From the NCBI GenBank assembly GCA_035578175.1, contig JAQMRL010000008.1, positions 10,329,963-10,393,962 on the forward strand: a stretch of DNA of 64,000 nucleotides. Direction: 5' to 3'. The translations under genes and the position numbers were made by a program. Of this stretch, positions 17,184 to 29,556 are shown one piece after another. The stretch's first letter is position 1, and each line of letters opens with the position of its first letter. Source of the stretch: Catonia carolina (taxonomy: Eukaryota > Arthropoda > Insecta > Hemiptera > Achilidae). Under the pieces are notes generated by a model. It searched no databases and was not told the origin of the DNA. It saw only the letters and a program-made list of their open reading frames with translations.

Positions 17184-17577
17184 TGTTGTTTAGGTCAACA
17201 GCCGGAAGGCTGGTATGAACCTTTAGAGGTTTTACTAAGTAAAAACGAAACGTGAGGTGGTTTACCAATGCCCTTCCTCACCAAGTTGGAAGAGTATGCT
17301 TATCAGCATGCCAGGCTCTCCGAAAAGCACCCACTTTCCACCCTGTAAATGACACCTTCACTTTATTCATCTCTACCTGTATAACGATGAAAAAGATTAC
17401 TCTCAGGTGAGATAACTCTGAGTAGTGTGTTTTACACCTCTACCTCTTTTGTTCTTAAATAGTTCAGTCATAATTGGCTTTCTATATGATAAGAAACAGA
17501 TCTATTTTTTGTAGCACTGGAACCAACAGATAGAGTGCAATTAATTTAACACTCCACCTGCCCGTTATGGGCAGAAA
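17184..17577 (-). mobile_element. SINE-A copy, full length
   Basis: Reverse orientation: TGTTGTTGTTTAGGTC at left, TGCCCGTTATGGGCAG at right. Divergent (CGAAACGTGAGGTGG), so older than the others. Confidence 0.7.
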
Positions 17578-17684
17578 TAAATTAAATTACGCTGAATTTA
17601 TAGTTGACTAAATGTATAAATAACTGAAATAATAGGAAGACAATCAGATTAGAAGTAGCTTTTTCGCTCTCCTGAAAAATATTT

Positions 17685-18657
17685 TAAAAAATCTGGTGTG
17701 AAACACTCACACAACTTTCTCTTGCCAATGCGAAGAATTAACAATAAACCTAACATTATTAATAAAATATTAGAAATAAACAAAAAAAAACCTCAAAAAC
17801 ATAACCTTATTTTAATCATGAGTGAATGATGCAAAATGATAATCAACCTCAGTTTGGCTTAGAAATACGGAAAATCACTCTCTCTCTCTCTAAACTAGGC
17901 TCTGTAGAGAAAAATGCTTTAAATAAAAGTTGTAGATCTTTTAATTTTCTATAAATTAAAATATAGACACTTTTGTTGTAAAATGCATACTAAGGCCGAA
18001 ATCTTAAAAAAATTAATTTTTCACACATTTTCGTGAGAAAAAAAACAGAAAATCGCAAATTACCGCTAAACTAAGCGTTATACAAAAAATTGTTTTAAAT
18101 AAAAGTTGTAGAATTTTCAATTCTCTACAACTTTTATTATATAAAGTTTTGCGCTAAAATGCATATTAAAGCTGTAATCTTAAAAAAACAACGTTTTTAC
18201 GTGAAAACAGCCTCACGCAGAATTTCAGCAAACATGACGCCTACCCTATCTTGTAGAGAATAAAAAATTGAGTAAACCAGGCGATTTTTAAAAAAATCGT
18301 AGGACGAGTTTTTGAGAAAATCGCAAAAAAGTGAAAAATTACACGAATAAACTACCACTTCCGGTTGACCGATTCTGATGAAAATGTTCGTGTCGATTCC
18401 GGTAGTGGTACGTAACTTAAGTTTCAAGTTTCAAGTTCGTACGATGTTCCTTTCTTGAGATATTCTGTTCACACACAGACACACACACACACACACACAC
18501 ACAGACACACACACAGACCAATCGCTAAAAACATGTTTTTTTGGTTCAGGGGGTCTGAAAACGTATAGATCCGGTGAAAACTCGATTTCGAAAAATCGAC
18601 ATGAAAACAATACTTTCCTTCCTATAGGCCTATATTCATATAGGCAAGAGAAAGTAG
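17685..18657 (-). mobile_element. Hel-1 copy a, full length
   Basis: On the plus strand it opens with AATCTGGTGTGAAACACTC, has CTTTCTCTTGCC near this end and GGCAAGAGAAAG near the other (13-bp subterminal inverted repeat), and carries a (CA)n tract at 18475-18515 before AGACCAATCGCTAAAAACAT. GTGTGA/TCACAC forms a terminal hairpin. Read in minus orientation this is the architecture of Helentron-associated (DINE-1-like) elements. No coding capacity. Confidence 0.75.
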
Positions 18658-18708
18658 AAATAGGTTTTTGTAGATAGTGTTGTTTGACATTAACCCCTCG
18701 AACTGTTG

Positions 18709-19055
18709 TTGTTTAGGTCATCAGCCGAAAGGCTGGTTTGAACCTGTAGAGGTTTTACTAAGTAAAACGAGGAGTGAGGTGGTTTACCATTGCCTTCCTC
18801 ACTGAGTGGAAAAGTGCGCTTATCAGCATGCCGGGCCCTCTGAAAAGCACATATTTTCCAACTCTGCAAATGACACCTTCACTTCATTCACCACAGGGTC
18901 TGGCTGTATAATGAAATTCATTACTTTCAGAGGAGATAACTCTGATTAGTGTCTTTTACACCTCTACCTCTTCTGTTCTTAAATGATTCAGTCATTTAAT
19001 TGGCTGACCATATGATAAGAAACATAACTATTTATTTTAGCCCTGCAACAAATAA
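18709..19055 (-). mobile_element. SINE-A copy inserted in a TTAA-1 remnant
   Basis: Truncated at its 5' end near CAGGGCTAAAATAAATAG; a TTAA-1 end (AAATTTAATATTGGCGGGGT ... TCTCCTCTTAA) continues at 19056-19160. Confidence 0.7.
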
Positions 19056-19160
19056 GTGTGTAAAGTTTCATTTTTCTATCTTTCGCAATCCTATGAAAAA
19101 TGTACCTAAAAATAGCAAATTTAATATTGGCGGGGTACAAAGTACAGTCTCCTCTTAACA

Positions 19161-19896
19161 CTCCAACAGTGTATTATGGGCAAAAACCAATTGACACGCA
19201 AGTGAAACTTGTATATATATAATTCTAAGTAAATGTCATTAACAAAATGATTGACATTTTATAGAACAAAATATTTAAAAATATTTTCACAACTCATGGA
19301 CAAGAATTTATTTAGGAAATATTTAAAATACCGATGTCGGATCATACAAACAACAATGCAAAAAGTATCACGTAATGAATTTTAATGTAGTCAACAATAA
19401 TAACGGATATCTGTAAAAATACAAGCCAAAGGAATTTTATTTCTTTATTCTTTTTAAACCAAACGGTGTCGTACATATTTAATGATATATTAAATTCCAA
19501 GAAATGAAGCAATCCATTAAAAAACCGAAAAAAAATACCGATTAGTATTGTTTAAATTATTTTCAATGAACAACAATAAAAATAATCATTAAATTTATGA
19601 CGTTGATTTCGATAAATACAATTTATTTTAAAAATTCTTTTTAATATTTGGTATTGTAGTAACTTTGAAAAAATGTATTAACATGTAAATGATAATTTGC
19701 TGTCGGTCGAAGTTCTTTAATAAATAATTTATTCTGCATGCTCTTAATTGTTTACTTCAGGAACTTTCAACAAATGTAAACAATTGTAATTTAATGTTCC
19801 AGTAACCTTTATTGATATGATAAAGTTAAAGAAACATTCCTTCAATTAATTAGTAAGTTACCTAATTTAAAAATGTATCCGGTATTATTACATCAC
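19161..19896. other. AT-rich interval, nothing recognised
   Basis: No ORF with protein-like character and no match to the repeat families defined here. Confidence 0.4.
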
Positions 19897-20678
19897 AAAA
19901 AAATCTGGTGTGAAACACTCACACAACTTTCTCTTGCCAATGCAAATAATTAACAATAAACCTAACATTAGTATTAAAACATTAGAAATGAACAAAAACT
20001 AACCTCAAAAACATAACCTTATTTTAATCATGAGTGAATGACGCAAAATGACAATCGAACTCAGTTTGGCTTAAAAATACGGAAAATCACGCTTTCACGC
20101 CAAACTAGGCTCTGTAGAGACAAATGCTCTAAACAAAAGTTGTAGATCTTTTAATTTTCTATAAAATTAATTATATACACTTTTGTCGTAAAATGCATAC
20201 TAAGACCGAAATGTTAAAAAAATCGATTTTTCTCACGTTTTCGTGAGAAAAAAAAACAGAAAATCGCAAATTACCGCTAAACTAAGCGTTATACAAAAAA
20301 ATGTTTGAAACAGAAGTTGTAGGTTTTTAAATTCTCTACAACTTTTATTATATAAGTTTTTGCGCTAAAATTTATATTAAAGCCGTAATCTTAAAAAAAC
20401 AACGTTTTTACGTGAAAACAGCCTCACCGAGAATTTCAGCAAACATGGCGCCTACCCTATCTTGTAGAGAATAAAAAATTGAGTAAAATAGGCGATTTTA
20501 AAAAAAATCGTAGGACCAGTTTTTGAGAAAATTGCAAAAAAGTGAAAAATTATACGAATAAACTACTACTTCCGGTTGACCGATTTTGATGAAAATGTTC
20601 GTGTCGCGTCCGGTAGTGGTATGTAACTTAAGTTTCAAGTTTCAAGTTCGTACGATGTTCCGTTCTTGAGATATTCTG

Positions 20679-20717
<39 letters not shown>

Positions 20718-20851
20718 CAATCGCTAAAAACATGTTTTTTGGGTTCAGGGGGTCTGAAAACGTATAGATCCGGTGAAAACTCGATTTCGAAAAATCGACA
20801 TGAAAACAATACTTTCCTTCCTATATATTCATATAGGCAAGAGAAAGTAAA
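19897..20851 (-). mobile_element. Hel-1 copy b
   Basis: Full length with (CA)n at 20681-20714. The 28 bases before it (AAATGTATCCGGTATTATTA plus CATCACAA) recur immediately after it, in front of copy c, giving a head-to-tail pair with a period of about 979 bp. Confidence 0.75.
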
Positions 20852-20876
20852 AATGTATCCGGTATTATTACATCAC

Positions 20877-21795
20877 AAAAAAATCTGGTGTGAAACACTC
20901 ACACGACTTTCTCTTGCCAATGCAAATAATTAACAATAAACATAACATTAGAAATAACCAAAAAACAAACCTCAATAAACATAACCTAATTTTCATCATG
21001 AGTGAAAGACGCAAAATGAAAATCGACCTCAGTTTGGATTAAAAATACGGAAAATCACTTTCCCACTAAACTAGGCTCTGTAGAGAAAAACGCTTTAAAT
21101 AAAAGTTGTAGATCTATTAATTTCTTATAAATTTGATTATACTTTATAGTCGTAAAATGCATAATAGGGCTGAAATCTTTAAAAATTATTTTTACACGTT
21201 TTTGTGAGAAAAAACAGAAAATCGCTAATTACCGCTAAACTAAGCGTTATACAAAAAAAAAATGTTATAAATAAAAGTTGTAGGATTTTAAATTGTTTAC
21301 ATTTTTTATTATATAGATTTTTGCGCTAAAATGCATATTAAAGTAGCAATCTTAGAAATATAATTTCTTTACGTGAAAACAGCCTTATCAAGAATTTTAG
21401 CAAACATGGCGCCTACTCTATCTTGTAGAGCATAAAAATTTTAGTAAACCAGGCGATTTTAAAAAAGTCGTAGGACCAGTTTTTGAGAAAATCGTAAAAA
21501 AGTGAAAAATTACACGAATAAACTACTACTTTCGGTTGACTGATTTTGATGAAAATGTTTGTGTCGGGTCCGGTAGTGGTATGTAACTTAAGTTTTAAGT
21601 TTAAAGTTCGTACGATGTTCCGTTCTTGAGATATTTTGTTCACACACACACACACACACACAGACCAATCACTAAAAACTTTTTTTTGGGTTCTGGTGTC
21701 TGATAACGTGTAGATCCGGTGAAAACTCGGTTTCGAAAAATCAAGGGAAAAAAATACTTTCCTTCCTATATATTAATATAGGCAAGAGAAAGTAA
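20877..21795 (-). mobile_element. Hel-1 copy c
   Basis: Second member of the head-to-tail pair; clearly diverged from copy b, with a shorter (CA)n at 21642-21661. Confidence 0.75.
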
Positions 21796-22123
21796 TAAGA
21801 TATAAAACAACAGAACATGAAACATACTAGGACTAGGAAGGACGTGTGCACGCGTGCGTGAGTGTCTGTCTCAGTAAGGCAGGGAGTGGGAGAAATGAAC
21901 AAGTGTGCAACCCTTCAGGGAATTCGGATTCGATAGTAGCAAACAGAAAACGGAAAAGAAGCATATTTTGTAATATGTTATTAACTAAAATAAAATCAGC
22001 TCCTTTCAAAATAACAAATGTCCGGGATTGGAGTGTAGAAATAATGGGAAGCTAATGAAAACAGTAACCTCTGTTTAGTTTGGCACTTTCTGAACTAGAG
22101 TATTGCCTAGTTCCCAGCCTTAA

Positions 22124-22867
22124 CTATAGTCTATTCCAGTTAAGTTGGCAGTGCCTACAAAACAAATTCCGATTCACAGGCGGTGCACGAAGGAACAGTT
22201 CAAACCGCATTTTGATAGAGATCTACCCACACGTAGAGGTAAAACTTGAAGTAACTTTATAAGAAACTTTAAAAATGAAAATAATTAAATGAAATTTTTG
22301 TTGCTTCGTCCAGCGAATTGCTAATCGTGTTAACTCTGTTTCGCTTTTTAGTTTGAGATTCGACTCGACCAGTGATTTTCTTTTCCTTAATTATTCTGTA
22401 AACTGATCGTTCAGAGACGCCTACCATTGCTGAAGTTTTTGCTACAATTTCACTTATTGTTATATTAGCATGTTCAGTTTTAAAAGATTTCAAAGCATTT
22501 ATAATTAATAGTTTTTGTTTAGAATTTAATGGCTTGTCCGCGCTTGTTTCGTTTAACCGGAGATTTAAGAGAATGTAACTACCAACTAATAGTACTACTT
22601 ATTGAAATTAAAACAACACAATAACAACAAATATTAGTATAATACGTTTAAAAATATCACAAACACTATTATAATAAGAATTAACACGACTCTGGATATG
22701 TAGCAGGTACTACACTATTGGAATGGAGAAGCAAAACTGATATAATTGCATGTATAGGCCTACAAGTGAAACGGTCGTTGTGTTCAACACAAACAACCAA
22801 TGAGCAGTTGCCGTCCCACATTCCACACCAATCAATCTACTGACAACTTAACTGGAATGAACTATAG
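22124..22867 (-). mobile_element. Decayed DNA transposon with HTH transposase fragment
   Basis: Terminal inverted repeats CTATAGTCTATTCCAGTTAA (22124 on) and, on the other strand, CTATAGTTCATTCCAGTTAA (22867 back) continue into AGTTGGCAGT / AGTTGTCAGT, about 29 bp in all. Inside, 22269-22560 on the minus strand encodes an N-terminal helix-turn-helix region (ALKSFKTEHANI, VGVSERSVYRIIKEKK) typical of DDE transposases with a homeodomain-like first module. The upstream KRNKRG segment is in another frame, so there is at least one frameshift, and the catalytic domain is gone. Confidence 0.65.
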
Positions 22868-23159
22868 GTCGTTCTGATTCTGGATTATCCAGATCTGATT
22901 TTTCAATAATCTGGATTGTTCCAGATTATTGAATGTCGGTACTTGTATAGAAGAGGACAGGGGATAAATCAGGCAATTTAAAAACGCGAGCGGTCAACCC
23001 AGTACAGTATACTGTAGGCCTATTTACAATTCTATACGTATTCATATTACACACGGAGTTTGTAAATACCCGGTCAAACTACAAACGTTTTTAGCATTTA
23101 CAAACCAGTGAAGAAAAACATTGAATGTATCAGGCAAACGTAATTATCTATTATTGACT

Positions 23160-23504
23160 TGTTGTTGTTTAGGTCATCAGCCGAAAGGCTGGTTTGAACC
23201 TGTAGAGGTTTTACAAGGTTTTACACTTATCAGCATGCCGGGCCCTCTGAAAAGCACATATTTTCCACTCTGCAAATGACACCTTCACTTCATTCACCAC
23301 AGGGTCTGGCTGTATAATGAAATCCATTACTTTCAGAGGAGATAACTCTGATTAGTGTCTTTTACACCTCTACCTCTTCTGTTCTTAAATGATTCAGTCA
23401 TTTAATTGGCTGACCATATGACAAGAAACAGAACTATTTATTTTAGCCCTGCAACTAACAGATTGAGTGTAAATAATTTGACACACCACCTGTCTGTTAT
23501 GGGC
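23160..23504 (-). mobile_element. SINE-A copy with internal deletion
   Basis: About 65 bases between the GGTTTTAC and CTTATCAGCATGCC blocks are missing; both termini are present. Confidence 0.7.
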
Positions 23505-23728
23505 AGATTATTGACTTAAGAATTAATTCTGTTTGTAACTTAGAACCGAACGAAAAATGAATTAAAACACTGTCGCAAGATTAGACATAGGCCTATGTAT
23601 ATAGTAACATGGAAGTTAGAAAACAGTAAAAGAATAAAAACTAAAAACTATATTATTTAAATAAAAATACTTTATTGTATGTGTACTATTATAGTTATTA
23701 ATATAGGTTAGGCCTATCGTACCTAACT

Positions 23729-24515
23729 TAAAAAATCTGGTGTGAAACACTCACACAACTTTCTCTTGCCAGTGCAAATAATTAACAATAAACCTAGCAT
23801 TAGTAATAAAACATTAGAAATAAACGAAAAACTAACCTCAAAAACATAACCTTATTTTAATCATGAGTGAAACACGCTAAATGAAAATTGAACTCAGTTT
23901 GGCTTAAAAATACAGAAAATCACTCTTTCACGCTAAAATAGGCTCTGTAGTGAAAAATGTTTAAAATAAAAGTTGTAGATCTTTTTATTTTCTATAAAAT
24001 TTATTAGATACTATTTTGTCGTAAAATGCATTCTAAGGCCGAAATCTTAAAAAAATAGATTTTTCACACGTTTTCGTGAGAAAAAATCAGAAAATCGCTA
24101 ATTACTGCTAAACTAAGCGTTATACAAAAAATTGTTTTAAATAAAAGTTGTAGGATTTTAAATTCTGTACAATTTTTATTATATAAATTGTTGCGCTAAA
24201 ATGCATATTAAAGCCGTAATCTTAAAAAAACAACGTTTTTACGAGAAAACATCCTCACCCAGAATTTCAGCAAACATGGCGCCTACCCTATCTTGTAGAG
24301 AATAAAAAATTGAGTAAATCAGGCGATTTTAAAAAAAATCGTAGGACCAGTTTATGAGAAAATCGCAAAAAAGTGAAAATTTACACGAATAAACTACTAC
24401 TTCCGGTTGACCGATTTTGATGAAAATGTTCGTGTCGGGTCCGGTAGTAGTATGTAACTTAAGTTTCAAGTTTCAAGTTCGTACAATGTTCCGTTCTTGA
24501 GATATTCTGTACACA

Positions 24516-24551
<36 letters not shown>

Positions 24552-24689
24552 GACCAATCGCTAAAAACATGTTTTTTGGGTTCAGGGGGTCTGAAAACGT
24601 ATAGATCCGGTGAAAACTCGATTTCTTAAAATCGACATGAAAACAATACTTTCCTTCCTATATATTTATATAGGCAAGAGAAAGTAAAA
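23729..24689 (-). mobile_element. Hel-1 copy d
   Basis: Full length; the microsatellite (24511-24551) is CA with a CGCG interruption. Confidence 0.75.
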
Positions 24690-24707
24690 AGTCTGTCATG
24701 TCTCTAT

Positions 24708-25474
24708 GCCTTCGTGATTCCAATTTTTTTCTTCAAAACTTCATTACAAATTATACATAAATGTAAAAGTTCTGCCGAATTGTATGCTTTGTTTGATTCA
24801 GGTTAAGTTTTGAACGAGGCCTACTACAAAATATGTAGTAATATTTTTTGTTACATCTGAACCCAAGGTGTGTCGTATTATAGAATAATACAGACTATAG
24901 AATGCCGGACTAACGAGAGGTTGTATTGTATAATGTTTAATTTTTAGCAAGCTTAGTATACTTAATATTATTTTAGTTTATAATAAAACTCCTTCCCGCA
25001 CGCAAGTTAGGCCTATACGTGAGTTGGAAAATTACTTAATAAAACACTTCTGTTTTTGATAAATAAAATAATGCCTTCGTGATTCCAATTTTTTCTTCAA
25101 AATATCATTACTAATTATACATAAATTTAAAAGTTCTGCAGAATTGTTAGCTTTGTTTGATTGAACAAACTTTTGTACAAAGTTTTCTACTTGTTTTGTA
25201 CAAGTTTTGCACAAAATTTTATACAAAATATGGAGTAATAAATATGTTTTGTTACTAATGAACCAAAAGTGTGCCGTATTATAGAATAATCTAGATTATA
25301 GAATGTCGGACTAAAGAGACGTTACTGTATAATATTTAGTTTTAGTAAGTTTACTTTACTATTACGTAGTTAATATTATATTAGTTTATTATAAAATTCC
25401 TTTCCGCAAACAGGTTAGGCCTATATACGAGTTGGAAAATCAAAACACTTTTGTTTTTGATAAATAAAATAATA
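24708..25474. repeat. Tandem direct duplication, period about 365 bp
   Basis: GCCTTCGTGATTCCAATTTT begins both units (24708 and 25073), and both contain GTATTATAGAATAATC-type and GAATG(C/T)CGGACTAA blocks and end in TTTTTGATAAATAAAATAAT. The CGGACTAA-type block recalls pogo/Tigger ends but is too short to be sure. No real ORF. Confidence 0.55.
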
Positions 25475-25483
25475 AATAAATGA

Positions 25484-25990
25484 CAAAAAACCAACCTGTT
25501 TTCAATCAAGTAATATTCACGTACAAAGTATTAAAATTTCCAATCCATTTTACACACACGAACACACTTTAATAAACACAAAAAACCAGTGGTATAAAAA
25601 CATAACGCTTACCCCGTATAAAACGACAGAACTCACCCGTACAAAAAATGGGCAAGACAGTCTGACAAAACTGTTATTATGTTAGGTATAGTTGAGTAAG
25701 TCGATGTTCATTGGACAGTCATTTGATGCGCACGCACCAAATCACCCTAGTTGAACAAAATGCGCTGTCTACGTCTTGTCAACCAAATACAATACATAAA
25801 TAATATAATGTTGAAAACGGTATTGGACTTTTAAACGCATGTACAAACTTGCTTTACTAAAAAACAAGCCTATTATTTAGGGCAAACCGATTTCGTTAAT
25901 TTTATAACATAAGCTTTATTAAATTATAAAATATTTCCCTTTTATTTTTTCTTAATAAATTTTGTTGTTTTTCTTGACATATTTTTACTT
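25484..25990. repeat. Dispersed ~500-bp repeat, copy 1
   Basis: AACCTGTTTTCAATC...GTAATATTCA and GATGCGCACGCA blocks recur in the same order and orientation at 34796-35290, with moderate divergence. Non-coding. Confidence 0.5.
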
Positions 25991-26602
25991 TCTCTTGCCC
26001 TATGTGAATTTATTTATTTATTTATAGAAGCAACAGGAAGGCTCCATTTTGTTTTAATATACGTAATAAACAGATATAAAGAACAATATTATTTAAAAAA
26101 TAAAAGAGAAAACATGAGAGAGAGAAAACAAAAAAAGAAATCAATCAATATTTAAAAATATTAATGGTCTGTAATATACAGGTGATTCTAAATTGTGTAA
26201 TATAATTAAGTACATGATTTTAGAGCTAAAAATTAAAAAAAAATTATATAAATATAAAATGTCCGCAAACGCTTTATTAGCGAGTTACAGCTAGCGAAAT
26301 AATTCGCCCCGATCCAGTTCCCCTAGTGAAATACAGTGATACTAATTTTTTGGGGGCTATTTCTTGCAATAAATATAGTGGATTTATATGGAAAATCACC
26401 TAAAAAATTGATTAAACCAGTCTGGAAGCTCCAATGTTAGCAGTAAACGTGTATTTTTGAGAAAAAGTATGAAATACGTAAAATATTTTAGTTGAAAAAC
26501 AGTCTTCGACGTTTGATACCCAATAACTTTATGAAATGATCGATAAACATGATACAAAAATATTTTCTTAATGAAAATTGTAGAGAATTTAATTCTTAAA
26601 TT

Positions 26603-26674
26603 AATTATGCAAACAATGATTATGCAGAGATAGTGAGACATCACTATCTCTGCATAATCATTGTTTGCATAATT
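26603..26674. repeat. Perfect 34-bp inverted repeat with 4-base loop
   Basis: Arms 26603-26636 and 26641-26674 around GACA. The arm sequence ATGCAAACAATGATTATGCA is the non-GA part of the minisatellite that follows. Confidence 0.85.
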
Positions 26675-26699
26675 TTTGTTTTGCATAATTTTTGTTGAC

Positions 26700-26705
26700 A
26701 AAAAG

Positions 26706-26756
<51 letters not shown>

Positions 26757-26865
26757 GTAAACAATGGTTATGCAGAGATAGTGAGACAGATAAAAAGGTA
26801 GAGAGAGAGAGAGAGAGATATTATGCAAACAATGATTATGCAGAGATAGTGAGACAGACAAAAAG

Positions 26866-26919
<54 letters not shown>

Positions 26920-27040
26920 CAAACAATGATTATGCAGAGATAGTGAGGCAGACAAAAAGGCAGAGAGAGAGGGGGGAGGGAGAGAAAGGTAGAGAGAGAG
27001 GTAGAGAGAGAGAGAGACAAAAAGGCAGAGCGAGAGAGAG
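26700..27040. repeat. (GA)n minisatellite with 45-50-bp spacer units
   Basis: GA tracts alternate with TATGCAAACAATGATTATGC-type spacers and GACAGACAAAAAGG. Ser/Leu-only frames across it are artefacts of the GA/TC repeat. Confidence 0.85.
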
Positions 27041-27299
27041 AGCTATTGCTAAATATAAATAAGAATTACACTTTTAATGAGTTATTTTGTTTCCTTCTCA
27101 TAAAACTGCAAAGTATTGCTGTGTAGTGTACTGAATAAGAGTCCATTTTATTAAACTTTTATCATATTTATTTAATAGAACTACGATATCAAAAAAGTGA
27201 ATAATATAAAAAAATTATATTAATTACCAGTATGTCAATTAAAAAAACAACAATGAATTTACAAGGGAAGGAAAGTATTGTTTTCATGTCGACTTTTCG

Positions 27300-27423
27300 T
27301 AACACTTCAAATCTTTTGCAATCAGTTTTTTCTTGCCTATATGAATATAAATAGGAAGGAAAGTATTGCTTTAATGTCGAGTTTTCGAATGCGATAGAAA
27401 CAGAGATAGTGAGACAGACAAAA

Positions 27424-27498
<75 letters not shown>

Positions 27499-27725
27499 AG
27501 AAAGAGAGAGAGAGAAAGAGAGACAGACAAACAGGCAGACAAAAAGACAGAGAGAGAGAGAAAGAGAGGGGGTGAGAGAGAGGGAGAGAGAGAGTTATTT
27601 TTAAAACCGTGTATTTTGTGTTTGGGGGTTTGAAAACGTGTATATCTGATGAAAACTCGATTTCGAAAAATCGACATGAAATAACTTTCCTTCCTACACA
27701 TTCATATACGCAAGAGAAAGTACCT
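27300..27725. mobile_element. Hel-1 ends in inverted orientation around a (GA)n tract
   Basis: Left end TTCTTGCCTATATGAATATA with GGAAGGAAAGTATT, right end its inverse (CTTTCCTTCCTACACATTCA, CGCAAGAGAAAG), ~60 bp each; between them (GA)n at 27427-27595. Only one Hel-1 end type is present, on both sides. Confidence 0.6.
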
Positions 27726-28158
27726 AATACGGAAAAACTTAAAAGGCGAGACTGTATGATGGTTTTTACTGAAAATTTTGAATTTCGGTTATTTATGTTT
27801 TTCAATAGTTCAGACCGAGATCAACCACAAAAACATTATATTACATGAAAAAAATATTTTAATGAAAACATTTAGTTTTTAGAAGTTTTACCCAGAAAAA
27901 TTGTCATCACGAACGAATATTTTTAATAATTTTATACCGATCGTTTTAGAACAAAGGGAATTTTAGTTTTTAAAATATGTGCATTACCGTTTTTAATACT
28001 CGCAGCTGTTGGTTCACCTTTCTAACCAAATGTTGATAAGAAATTTACTTCTTTGTGTACATTTTGTTTTTGACTTGTACCTCTTTGCGTTTTTCCCCGT
28101 TCCCGTAAATTTAGATTTTTAACATTTAGGTACATTTTTCTCGGAAACCATTAAACAT

Positions 28159-28733
28159 TTTTTTTTTCCGGGGTTCCTACGGCCGGCGCCGCTTCCCGCA
28201 CTTCAATCTCCACTCTCCTCTATCCTCCCAATCACCCTCATCCATCCCTCTCTCCCTCATGGCTTCCTGTATTCCCTTTTTCCACGTTTTCCTTGGTCTA
28301 CCTTTCTTCCTTCTGTTGGTTAGGACATAAGACAACATTCTTTTTGGCCACCTCTCATCACCCATTCTCAGCACATGACCATACCATATCAGTTGTCGTC
28401 TCTCTATCCTATCCACAATGGTATCTTCTACATGAGCTCTTTTCCTGATGTCGTCATTCCGGATATGGTCCAACCTGGACACTCTACATGAACGGCGCAG
28501 AAAGTCCATTTCAATTGCTTTAAGCTGGCTGTCTATTTTTGATGTTATTTGCCAGCACTCTGCCCCATAAGTTGTTATTGGCTCCACAATAGTGTGGTAC
28601 AACTGGACTTTTGTATTCATGTGCATTTTTGCAGACCATAAAATCGGATTCAATTTCCGGATTGCTATTCTCCCTTGCACAATCCTATTTTTAACATCCT
28701 TCCTAGTTGAACCGTCTGATGATATGTAGGTCC
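28159..28733 (-). mobile_element. 5'-truncated LINE insertion (RT C-terminal end)
   Basis: Flanked by an 11-bp duplication CCATTAAACAT (28148-28158, 28734-28744) with the poly-A tail (T9, 28159-28167) on the left, as expected for a minus-strand insertion. The minus frame to 28177 encodes the end of a non-LTR reverse transcriptase: KVQLYHTIVEPITTYGAECW, IEMDFLRRSCRVSRLDHIRN, RRQLIWYGHVLRM, KGRPRKTW. The apparent ATG at 28737 lies in the host duplication, so it is not the element's start. No stop in 180 codons: a young copy. Confidence 0.85.
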
Positions 28734-28990
28734 CCATTAAACATACCAGGCTGAAATTCTTACCAGTTATTTATCTTGTATATTCACATATTCCGGCACT
28801 TTTATGACTTCCTCAAAAGCTACAAAAATTAATAATATGCAAAATACCGTAAAAATAATTTGTAAAAATTTTATGTTATTCCTTATTCTGTTTTTAACTT
28901 TATGGTTTAACGGATTAAGTTGCGAAAATGTCAGTAACTCAAGCAACCCGACAACTAAAAGTAGGTAAAGTTTCATTTCCCTATCGTGAA

Positions 28991-29405
28991 CCAATCTTGT
29001 GAAAAATGTGTTGTTGTTTAGGTCAACAGCCGAAAGGCTGGTTTGAACCTCTAGAGGTTTTACTAAGTAAAACAAGGAGTGAGGTGGTTTACCATTGCCT
29101 TCCTCACTGAGTGAAAAAGTACGCTTATCAGCATGCCGGGCCCTCTGAAAAGCACATATTTTCCACTCTGCAAGTGACACCTTCACTTCATTCACCACAG
29201 GGTCTGGCTGTATAATGAAATTCATTACTTTCAGAGAAGGTAACTCTGATTAGTGTCTTTTACACCTCTACCTCTTCTGTTCTTAAATGATTCAGTCATT
29301 TAATTGGCTGACCATGTGATAAGAAACAGAACTGTTTATTTTAGCCCTGCAACGAATAGATTGAGTGTAAATAATTTGACACTCCACCTGTCTGTTATGG
29401 GCAGG
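28991..29405 (-). mobile_element. SINE-A copy with 11-bp target duplication
   Basis: GTGAAAAATGT flanks it on both sides inside TTAA-1. This insertion establishes SINE-A as a retroposon and defines its ends. Confidence 0.8.
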
Positions 29406-29556
29406 TGAAAAATGTACCTAAAAATAGCAAATTTAACATTGGCGGGATACAAAGTGGAGTCTTCCCTTAAAACGGTTCACCACCCCATTAATTAGAATGA
29501 ATGAAAAAGACAAACGAAAATAATTATTCTAACAAGTAGACTAACTTTAAAATTAT

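Larger units (their letters stand above)
27738..29464 (+). mobile_element. TTAA-1 MITE with nested LINE and SINE-A insertions
   Basis: Left end TTAAAAGGCGAGACTG, right end AGTCTTCCCTTAA. The body is split by a LINE fragment (28159-28733) and a SINE-A (28991-29405); removing both leaves ~0.75 kb, the size of the undisturbed copy at 33577-34319. Confidence 0.7.

Noticed and set aside
26700..27040. CRISPR-like alternation of repeats and spacers
   Set aside because: The repeats are GA microsatellite and the spacers are all the same sequence; the genome is eukaryotic.
26658..27805. Ser/Leu and Arg/Glu repeat proteins on both strands
   Set aside because: Pure translation of (GA)n/(TC)n minisatellites.
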